A stretch of DNA of 64,000 nt from Cyanoderma ruficeps (Eukaryota > Chordata > Aves > Passeriformes > Timaliidae), in assembly GCA_008694505.1 (NCBI GenBank), contig VZDJ01000223.1, positions 2,631,350 through 2,695,349 on the forward strand. Direction: 5' to 3'. Below the pieces are notes generated by a model that was not told the origin of the DNA, did no database searches, and worked only from the letters and a program-made list of their open reading frames with translations. How positions within the stretch are numbered: the first letter of the stretch is position 1; each line of letters opens with the position of its first letter. This document shows positions 50,801 to 64,000 of the stretch, piece by piece. A program made the position numbers and the translations under genes.

Positions 50801-52470
50801 GACTCTGCAATGCAGGTGATGTATGCCATGCCATTCATCTCTGTATAGAATTCCTGAAAAGTCTCCACAAGTGGTTTCTGCACTGGTGACAGCAATAGAA
50901 AAAGCACAATGAAAGAGCCCTCTGGCAGAATTTCCTCACAGATACAAGTTATTACTTTCTTCAGGTATTTCTTTTTGGTTCTAATCCATGTATTTTCATC
51001 ACAAGACTTTTCATCCCCAAGGAAGTCACTGCGCCCATTGCAGAATATCCAGCTGGTCTGATCAAACAGTTTCTGAGAGGGAGAACTATCAGTCTTAATT
51101 TCTTCGAAAAAATCCTGTAAAAAATAAGAACTTGTTTCATGGTGCTCTTTGTATTTGCTGTACAGCCCTGACACATTGGAATCTTCATCAAAGTCAAAGA
51201 CACAGAAAATGTTCAAGTGCATTAAAAAGTTGATGTAGTTCAGATCATCCTGTTCACATCTGTTTGTGACAAGGATGTACCATAGGGAATCATCCATGTA
51301 GCTTTTGCCATTATTTAATCGAACTGATAACTTTCTTCCTAAATCTTCATATATTTCTGTAGGTACTTGTGTGCTGGAGAGCTCAGCTTTTTCTCTTTGA
51401 GCATCCCTATCTTGAATAGCTTGAATGAAGGCAGTGAGTTTGTTGCGCTGCACAGGTTCAGACTTTGCTCCTAATCTCTGGTAGAGAGCTGGTTCTTTGG
51501 TCAGGTTCACCTTCTGACCATTTTCATTGTATTTTGGCAAATAAACTTCAAAACAATTGTTCTTTACCAAGCTGAGTGTCGGTTCAATGTCAACCTCCAC
51601 TACAAATCTTTGTTCCTGAGAGTCGTTTGAAATCACTTCAACAAACACAGGTGGGTGAATACATTTCCTTGCAATTTCTTGTAAATCATCGCAAAAGCAC
51701 TTATCTATATAATCCAGTGCATCAACGAAGTCTTCTCGATTTTTGATCTTCAAGCCAACGATCTGTCCGTGTTTCCAGCCCTTGTCCTCGACGCTGTCCA
51801 TGACACCAAAATGGATGGTGCCGTTTGTTCGAGTGTTCATGCAGCCTGAAGCAAATCGTATCACTTCAGATGCAAATTTTGATTGCAGTTGAAGTTTGTT
51901 CAGTTCTGCAGCAATGGCAAAAGATTTGTATTCGTGGCAAGGAATGATTAAATCAGTGACTCCTGATTCTGGAGGAAGAACTGTGTCTTTCACATATTTG
52001 AAATCACTGTCCTGACTTCTAAATGGCCGACAGTTTCTGAGCTCTAAAACTTCATCAGCCTTTTCAAGCTGGGATTTCTTGCTGCTTTTTTGCTTCTTGC
52101 CAGAGGTAGGAGCTGTGTTCTTGCTGCTGGTTGTACCCTCAGCCCCAGAGCTGCCTCCACTCGCCGTGCCCTGAGCAGGGGCATTGCTGGCCCTGCCTGG
52201 GCCTGCCTGTGCATCCCTTCTGTCGGGTGTTCTGCTGCTCGAGTCCTCAGCTTGCTGTGCATTGCTCTGGAGCCGCAAAAGTTCATTTCTCTTGTGGATT
52301 AAGATCTGGATTTGGCCTTTCTTCATTCCCATTTCTTTGAGGAAAGACTCATCCAGTTCCATTAGTGCTGGACCTGTCACTTCTTCTGCATGTAGTTCAT
52401 CTACATACTCCTTCTTGATTCCAGTAGATTCCAGCCAGCATTTGACATGATCCTCAACCCATTCATTCAC
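47827..52470 (-). CDS. SAMD9L: SAMD9/SAMD9L-like antiviral protein, single coding exon
   Basis: An uninterrupted 1547-residue frame, close to mammalian SAMD9L (about 1580). It starts MNEWVEDHVKCWLESTGIKK; a TGA codon lies directly before this ATG in frame, and a splice acceptor lies 17 nt upstream, so the start is secure. In order it shows: a SAM domain (about 1-66); a low-complexity Ser/Ala/Lys linker (about 70-140); an AlbA_2-type nucleic-acid-binding region as in Schlafens (about 155-390, with GTIHFGVMD near 215); a SIR2-like middle region (about 400-560, assigned from family knowledge); a STAND-type P-loop NTPase with Walker A HHPGSGGST (about 711-719) and Walker B VLLLIEDYDD (about 767-775); a helical TPR-like region around 1050-1250; and a C-terminal OB-fold-like end (VSGWTKDRTLFIRG onward). 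The family is interferon-induced, restricts poxviruses and other viruses, inhibits translation and limits cell growth. No frameshift or internal stop is present. SAMD9 and SAMD9L cannot be told apart here without a tree; birds are usually described with SAMD9L. Confidence 0.92.
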   Translation of the reverse strand: MNEWVEDHVKCWLESTGIKKEYVDELHAEEVTGPALMELDESFLKEMGMKKGQIQILIHKRNELLRLQSNAQQAEDSSSRTPDRRDAQAGPGRASNAPAQGTASGGSSGAEGTTSSKNTAPTSGKKQKSSKKSQLEKADEVLELRNCRPFRSQDSDFKYVKDTVLPPESGVTDLIIPCHEYKSFAIAAELNKLQLQSKFASEVIRFASGCMNTRTNGTIHFGVMDSVEDKGWKHGQIVGLKIKNREDFVDALDYIDKCFCDDLQEIARKCIHPPVFVEVISNDSQEQRFVVEVDIEPTLSLVKNNCFEVYLPKYNENGQKVNLTKEPALYQRLGAKSEPVQRNKLTAFIQAIQDRDAQREKAELSSTQVPTEIYEDLGRKLSVRLNNGKSYMDDSLWYILVTNRCEQDDLNYINFLMHLNIFCVFDFDEDSNVSGLYSKYKEHHETSSYFLQDFFEEIKTDSSPSQKLFDQTSWIFCNGRSDFLGDEKSCDENTWIRTKKKYLKKVITCICEEILPEGSFIVLFLLLSPVQKPLVETFQEFYTEMNGMAYITCIAESRENYSKWANLAQASCSIETLKQCSIVGMKLSHVDATIQKMLPSTAQPRHLPTSTGGVCTLPTREEEKLYSLEILCADQCDEIKSNPLSDEQTREIEQNFYRGKKIMWENLWLADEKLCGDIIEREACMEASKLLDGILRGSGQNYSVAKLKIFHHPGSGGSTIARQVLWKSRKHFRCAVIKTLYPPSTVCNHVLALRDYEEKEITHCFPVLLLIEDYDDEYFDELQIELMEAVATRKINTSRPYFILICCRRCNNPERLCKASPLDTVAVTHKLTQSEKNLFNTKLKNLQEKYTEAEFILTFVLMCKEFNKAYVSHTVKNILRGINPSSRDTCLMRYVALLNCYVPNSYISLSHCEAFLGLGAYIESKARAHDFKQHLSEQVRMIFIELRESTSYISSVRIIHCLVAKEILHQLSGNQPLSQLAAALLQEKALFENRFGREEFIKFIRHLFIRRDKRSRGDNTDTLFSPFIEHVCETEDCEKAIAVLKAAYELLGKDPFFAQQLARLNYSNEKFEDAKYWAEVAKSHLPNDSFILDTEGQVYRRWFSFTVDKSAEEATPERITEKIMIALKAMKCFRDAQQAAKEERESMNNAGYFGEVEVGCRLLRFLSTLPVFHRSPEGEHTELVKYLTTDYIPEDIKRPWGTLHSRLKGLRQNLYNALEWISEELSYFQTDKNQEKDDENDEKEEQIYNPRKWLRHQSAVYAKFFVSASLIDDSNNGPDTQFMRRMNIYRSGGGNVTNILSFLTDKKENRSAEKLERILSFYPENPQRNKLDDNDLIHFILCHITLACLAPGSAKLLPLSTLRELSLRFFKGKRAFPASAFFLLTLLYWPDDALDKEPNPDKDEILTSALQTLKRLYDIKMKDVPSRKKRIYTHFFLGKGYGLSKIVHKTKIDKLMVGSLDERRMKWLHGTVWNIPIIRDNLKRVSGWTKDRTLFIRGHVKELRILPLHQDSVPAGNENVTFYLGFSFNGLVAFNIEVENDPAIKRT

Positions 52471-52487
52471 AGGTAATGTTTTGTAAT
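52468..52487 (-). other. SAMD9L: Splice acceptor and start of the coding exon
   Basis: On the minus strand, TTAACTTCTAG is followed by ATTACAAAACATTACCTGTG and then the ATG. This acceptor implies at least one upstream noncoding exon, as in mammalian SAMD9L, and argues against an intronless retrocopy. The upstream exon itself was not identified. Confidence 0.65.
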
Positions 52488-52489
52488 CT

Positions 52490-54360
52490 AGAAGTTAAAA
52501 TCATATATTACTAATACAAACTAATGTTTGTTTGGCCACCCTGTTAGATTATTCTCTTTCTACCAGTCACATTGAGGGAGCAGGTCTTAACTTCTCAAAT
52601 ATGTCAGTTCTGATTATGAAGTATCCAAAACGTTAATCAAAAGCAGTTCTGAACAATGGTACAAGACTAATAAATCAGCAAAGCAGGAAACTAGGAAGGA
52701 GACTTGGAAATGATCCTCATTTCAGGGAATGATGTGATAAGGTTTATGGGAATTGACAGGGCTGGATTCCCTAAACTGGACAGGTTTGGGTAGATTATTT
52801 ACCCACTTTAGTCTGATTATTTTCTGCTAAATGAGGATAGCATCAATACAAACCCTAAGATGATGACAGGAGTACCAGTTAGTTCCCCTCTAGAGATGAA
52901 TCCTTCAAATGCAGATATTAAAAAGCAAATTGCTACTTACAAAGTAGAGATTTTGTGAAAGCAATACATACCCATTGTCTTTGGTGAGTGAAATCCTGCT
53001 TTTAATGAACAAGACCCTGGGGGGGGAAAGTAAGTCTTTAGATTTACAGTTCACATGTCTGTGATAGTTCATGCTGATTTTGGTGTTCTGTTTTCCCAAC
53101 TTCCTCCCCACCTTTTTGGTCATTTTCTGTACCTCTAAAAGCCTGTTCTTGGCAGCTACACTGCTGCTGTGTGCCTGTGTGAAGGCAGCTGCTCCTGCCT
53201 CTGGCACACACATGGATGTGAAAGAAATAGGGGGTTGCTGGAAAAACTTGGAGTGACAGCTGAGCCCAACAGTTTCCTTCTGTTATATATTGGAGAAAAG
53301 GAGGCCCCCCACCACTGTATCCCCCCAGGTTCTATCTCTTACTTTTTATTGCTTTTTCTCACTTTCCCTGCCTTTTGTTCCTTCACACTTGCTTTTTCTC
53401 TTCCCTCCTTTGGTGGGTGTGCTCTGTCCTGCTCCTTCTCTTTTCCCACATCTGTTCTGGTGCTTACCAAAATTTCCCAAAAGCAGTTCAACTCACTGCC
53501 CAACGCAGCAGCAGGTGTTCTGTTTAGTGCAGTGCCTGAGTCACAACATCCTTCCTGTGGCCAGGTTCCCTTCCAGGAGTTCAGAGATGGGTGGCAGCAG
53601 GGACAGCCTGTTCTGTACTGCAGGAGGAATGGGTTAAATACACCTGCTCAGTGTGACAGCAGAGATATGTTCACAGTCAGGAGTAACCTTCCATGGCCTG
53701 GTCACCAGAGTCACAGTAAAAGGTGCACTGTGGTGGTTCTTCTCTTACTGTGCTGTGGAGGCTCAACTCTGGTTCAGCAGGTGCAGGAGTTCAGCCAGCT
53801 CCACCCCTGCAGCTCATGGTGCTCAACAGTGCTCTCAGCAAGTGTAAAAAGAGCAGCCACCAGTGCAGCTGGTCAAGGTCTCCACAATATCTGCAGGTGT
53901 AACAGTGGTGACTAAGGGAAGGAGAAGGGCGTTCACTCCCCAGGACCATGGCTTGGCAGGAGGTGAGTTCAGCAGAAGGGGGTGGTTTGGGGAATACTGG
54001 TTCTGGGAGAATAGGGTATGCTGGAAAAAACCAACAAGTACACATTTACCCTTTCTGCATCTGGTCAGCCCTGTGGAAGCCTTGGCTGGCTGAGGCACCA
54101 GCCTGGCTGGAACTTTGTGGTGAGCAGATGGCTCTAAGAGGGGAGCCTGTTACAGGACTGCCCTGATGTGCTGTAGCTGTATCCCTCAGAGTAAGTGTAA
54201 ACAGGTTGGTTATGAAAACCAACCTGTGGGAGGTTGGATTTGCACTGACACTGGGTGCAGCCTTCCCTGAGAAAGGGGGCTAAAAGTGACCCTGAAATAC
54301 TCATCTTTTAGTGCCTCTGGCCACCTTCCAGGGCTGGGCACCTCCCAGGGCTGGGCTTGT
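52490..54360. other. Region upstream of the SAMD9L-like coding exon
   Basis: Presumed 5' intron of the SAMD9L-like gene on the minus strand. It contains a 248-codon open frame on the plus strand (53169-53915) whose sequence is Cys/Ser/Leu-rich and resembles no family I know. I do not call it a gene. Confidence 0.4.
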
Positions 54361-54760
54361 ACAATGGGTCGGCTCGCGGTGATTCCCGCCCTTGTGTCTC
54401 TGCCCCAGCGTGCTGTGACAGCTGATGTCAGGAACCGTTTCGGAGCAAAGCGCCTTGCCCGGGGAATCGAAACTGGAACGGAGACTGAGCAGAGCGGGGG
54501 CAGGGCTGGGGAAGCGCGGTAGGAGGGGTCCGCGGCTCCCTCATCTCCCCTGGTTCCAGGAGCACTGGGAGGTGGCAGAGGTTTTTACTCCAGGGGGCTC
54601 GGGGTACTCTACCGTGGGGGTGCAGCTGCGGGGCTGCGGGCAGAGCTGTCTGCGCCCCGCTCCCACCTCTCCGAGACAGACTCTGCTCAGAGAGTCCCGT
54701 GGAGCTGCCGAGGGGACAGAGCTGGGCGGGTGGCAGTGGAGGGACATCCTCACTTTTGGT
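54360..54760 (-). promoter_or_regulatory. SAMD9L: CpG-rich candidate promoter of the SAMD9L-like gene
   Basis: The only CpG-rich segment between the SAMD9L-like gene and ERN1, about 1.9-2.3 kb upstream of the coding exon. It contains GGGGAATCGAAACTG (54461-54475), which differs at two positions from the classical ISG15-type ISRE and also fits the Ets-IRF composite GGAANNGAAA. A second GAAAC core on the minus strand (CCGAAACGG) lies about 22 bp away. Interferon induction of SAMD9L in other vertebrates agrees with this. A divergent plus-strand transcript cannot be excluded. Confidence 0.5.
54461..54475 (+). promoter_or_regulatory. ISRE / Ets-IRF composite element
   Basis: GGGGAATCGAAACTG contains the GGAANNGAAACT core bound by ISGF3 or IRF proteins. 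The site is inside the CpG-rich segment upstream of the SAMD9L-like gene. Confidence 0.6.
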
Positions 54761-55754
54761 TAAACCCGTTACCAGCAAAGTAACCCGGCAGGCTGAGAAT
54801 GACCCAGGGCACGGAGGGCTTACCTGGCAGAGCCCGCGGGTGGCCGAGTGTCTCCAGTGCTGTCTGCCTGCAGGGAAAGGATTTCCATAGGAGGAAGGGA
54901 AGGAAGATGCTCCAACACCTGTGGTGCCAGGCTCTGCACGGGCAGCAGTCTGAGCAGTTCTGTAGGTCCTGCAGGTGTCTTGAAGATTAGTCCGGAAATA
55001 AAAAGGGGAAACTGCTTTATACAAACATTCCTGGGATGATGTCTCAAGTCTCCACCCCCTTCGAAGCAGTTCTGCTGCTGGGTGGGGCTGCAGTTCCAAT
55101 CCAGCAGCCTCAGCCCCACCAATACCAGCTAAGTGTCAGGATGGGTTGCAGGATATATTTATTCTTTCTTTTGTATTTTTAACTTTCAGATCCACCTCAC
55201 TGCCCTCTGTATGAGCTACCTACTCACTCCAGGGCCCCTCACCAAGTAAGTACTGCAGAGGCTGGCAAGGTCACAGAGCAGGAGAGGCTCCTCATCCCAG
55301 CCCTCTGTGCCACTGGGGCGCAGGAAGGTTGTGCTGCAGCAGAACTGTCTCAGTGACGGTTTCCTGTAAAGCACGTGATCAGCTAGCAGCTCAGTTTCAC
55401 CAAAACTATTTATTTATGGGCATTTATCGCACAGCAGCACAAATTCCTGCCATTTTATCTCACCGGTGCACCTGCCTCAGCCACCAGTGCCTGGGGACTG
55501 TCAGAGTAACAAATGAGGCTCCTGGGCCTGCAGGGATGGTCAGTGCTCCCCCCACCTGAACAACTCCTGCATCCTCCGTTGGATCAGCAGGCAGGCAATG
55601 GTTTGAGCCGGCTCAAAAACTAGGCACATGTCCCTTCCCGATGGAGGCAGGACGGGGCTGCTGCAGGCCTTGGCTGGTCCCTGCTCCGTTCTGCCAGCAC
55701 CAGGCCTGCTGGCTTCCCTGGGGACACAATGGCACTAAAAACCACAGGGTTTTA
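54760..55754. other. Intergenic stretch between SAMD9L-like promoter and ERN1 3' end
   Basis: About 1 kb with moderate GC and no recognisable exon, repeat or RNA gene. Confidence 0.5.
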
Positions 55755-57299
55755 ATCTGAGTACAAGTATTTATTTAATAGATTTATAAAAGACCTTTAC
55801 ATGAAAAATACAAAAATATGAAATAGGCTTTGAATCTTTTTAGGTAAAATTACCATCATTTTTTCAAGCTTTAGAAACATGTAACCTGCACAGTTTGGCA
55901 TCTTAGGTAAATTGCTCTCACATATTGTAAAAGTAGGGGGAAAAATCCTGTAAAGTAGCTCCAGAGAAGTAGCTTTATATACCCCATCATACATATTACT
56001 GGCAATAATTTATTTAAGATTCAATGGCACAGTCATACAAATTCTCATGTTGTAATTTCTCCTTTAATTAATTCCATTGAAGATGCAGTGTCGCTTTCCT
56101 CTTCCAGTTGTTAGGATGATTTAATATAAACACAAAACTGATTAAGACTGATTTGGCATGCTTCATACTTGTACCACTTGGATTTGATACCACTTTGTAG
56201 TAAAAATTAAATAAATAAAAATACATTAAATAAATATATTGTAAAAGAACACCCCAGTTATGTTAGAATTCAGCATTTCTTCATCCTAGCACACATGACA
56301 CTTTGTCACAGCTTCAGGGCCAGTGTAAAGAAATACTGCATCTTTAACCACACAGGCTCCTTTGGCTGGAATTACCAGCCCACAGACACAGGAAATGAGG
56401 TTCTACAGCTCATGGCACTCCTTAAACGCTGCCCTGGTTTCACTGCTCTGAACAGCTCTTGGTTCCTGTTTAGCTCTTCTTGCCAGGATTCATCTCACAC
56501 CTGGCTCTGTGGCCGTGGCCTTTTCTTACCCCTTGAGGGACATTTGCAGGTGATGAGTCACAGGCAGCTCCCCGCTGCCATCAGTGTTTGCTGCAGGGAC
56601 TTGAGCAGATCTGTTCTCACTGTGAGTTAAGTTGAGGACTCTTCAACCTCTCCTGTCAATACCGGTTCATATTAAACAACAAGGCTTATTTTCAGAGTAG
56701 GCAAACCTTGAATTCATGTTTCAAGTCAGTATTTTTTTAAAACTGTTCCTGCTCAAGTATGAGGGACTAATTTTCCAGGATAGTACTGATTCAACAGAAA
56801 TGGTACTTTCATACCATTTTTTTGGATAATCATTAATTATTCCCTTTACAATCACTGTGGTGTGCCTAATGCCCAATGTGGCAATAGTGCAATGGCAGGT
56901 TTAGATTATTTGCTCCTTTTGCACATCCCAGGCCCAAATAATTATATGATTTCAATCACTGAATTTGATTTTTTTCTTCTGTAGTGAAACACATCAGTTA
57001 CAAAATCACATACAGTACAGGGATATTGGGTGATGGTTATATCCAGCTCTTGCTCTTCCCTTGCACAGTCTTGAAAACTGCCTTGGAGTCAGTACCTCCG
57101 TCCCCAGGGCTCATCGCTTTACCACTCGCGCCCTGGGCCCCGCCCTCTCCTGATCCAGCACAGGCACAGGTACAAGGCACTTTTTGGAAGCTTGGTTTCT
57201 TCAGAGACAATTCAGCTCTTTGATCCCACTATTTCCTGCTAAGGTTAGGCCTGTGCTTGGAATGTTGGTCCCAGAGAAGAAAGCTCCATCCCTCTCCTC
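55755..57299 (-). other. ERN1: ERN1 3' UTR
   Basis: AT-rich sequence following the ERN1 stop codon on the minus strand. An AATAAA lies at 55775-55770, giving a possible UTR of about 1.5 kb. A further AATAAA-like motif is near 56010. No coding feature was seen. Confidence 0.5.
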
Positions 57300-63571
<6,272 letters not shown>

Positions 63572-64000
63572 CTTTAAATAAAACACATTTGGTTGAAACA
63601 AATATCTTTTAGGAAAGATATCCTTGATTGCAGCATCTTTGCTGAAGAGTGAGAACATCACAAAACATGATGCTCATGTATAGAGCAGGAAAGAGAAAGG
63701 AGAGGAAGAATGGAGGGCAGAGGTCACTGAGAGCTGCAGAGGAACATGAACTGTTTCAGGGAACTGCCTGACATACTGCAGGAGAGAGGGCATTAACAAG
63801 GAATGGGACCATGGGAAGAAAAAGATGGCACTTTAAAAAGCTGAAAGTTGCACACTGTCCCTGCCCCAGAGCTCCCGTCACATACATCACTCAATTATCA
63901 CCTTAAAACTGAACCTCAGACAGTTCCTCATTTTTAAAGCAAAATTGTAAATGCACTGAAAGTCAATTCCAAAATTCAGGGATTTGGGACACACAGGACA
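63572..64000 (-). other. ERN1: ERN1 intron running off the window
   Basis: The first in-window ERN1 exon begins after AG at 63573-63572 and is preceded by a 429-bp stretch with no recognisable exon. Confidence 0.6.

Noticed and set aside
51000..51203. Secondary ORFs within the SAMD9L-like exon on both strands
   Set aside because: Shadows of the 1547-codon frame; no independent signals.
53700..54300. Endogenous retrovirus or LTR upstream of the SAMD9L-like gene
   Set aside because: No paired LTRs, primer-binding site or gag/pol-like frame could be seen.

Overview
The window looks like vertebrate nuclear DNA from a bird, probably a passerine (inference). The evidence is intron-rich genes encoding proteins close to the human orthologues, short introns, CpG-rich promoters, and several 3' ends of CR1 retroposons, the dominant avian repeat. 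No bacterial, plasmid, phage or CRISPR feature was seen. Gene identities rest on reading translated exons against remembered family sequences; no database search was run.

Layout. (1) 1-9818 (+): the 3' half of RHBDL3, five coding exons of a rhomboid-family membrane protein, followed by a long 3' UTR or flank to about 15.1 kb that holds a 12-bp GC-rich minisatellite. (2) 22628-17414 (-): complete C17orf75 (WDR11-complex subunit), ten exons, 389 codons plus stop. (3) 24164-34829 (+): complete ZNF207/BuGZ, eleven exons, 480 codons plus stop. C17orf75 and ZNF207 are head to head, about 1.5 kb apart between start codons, with three CR1 3' ends between their CpG-rich promoters. (4) 35.8-46.9 kb: about 11 kb with no recognisable gene. 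(5) 52470-47827 (-): a SAMD9/SAMD9L-like innate-immunity gene with one 1547-codon coding exon. A CpG-rich candidate promoter about 2 kb upstream carries a near-consensus interferon-stimulated response element. (6) 63571-57300 (-): the 3' half of ERN1 (IRE1-alpha): end of the luminal region, transmembrane helix, kinase and RNase (KEN) domains, with upstream exons outside the window.

The strongest non-routine observation is that the two head-to-head genes each carry a minor-class (U12-type) intron that can be read directly: an AT-AC intron in C17orf75 (20654-20854) and a GT-AG U12 intron in ZNF207 (24205-25601) that splits its first zinc finger. Both are supported by splice signals and by restoring the protein frame. 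The second notable point is gene order: RHBDL3-C17orf75-ZNF207 matches human 17q11, but the next genes here are a SAMD9L-like gene (7q21 in human) and ERN1 (17q23 in human), and PSMD11 is absent.

The genes are not an operon and share no single pathway. Their roles are a rhomboid protease-like protein, Golgi vesicle tethering, mitotic spindle and Bub3 regulation, antiviral restriction and ER stress sensing.
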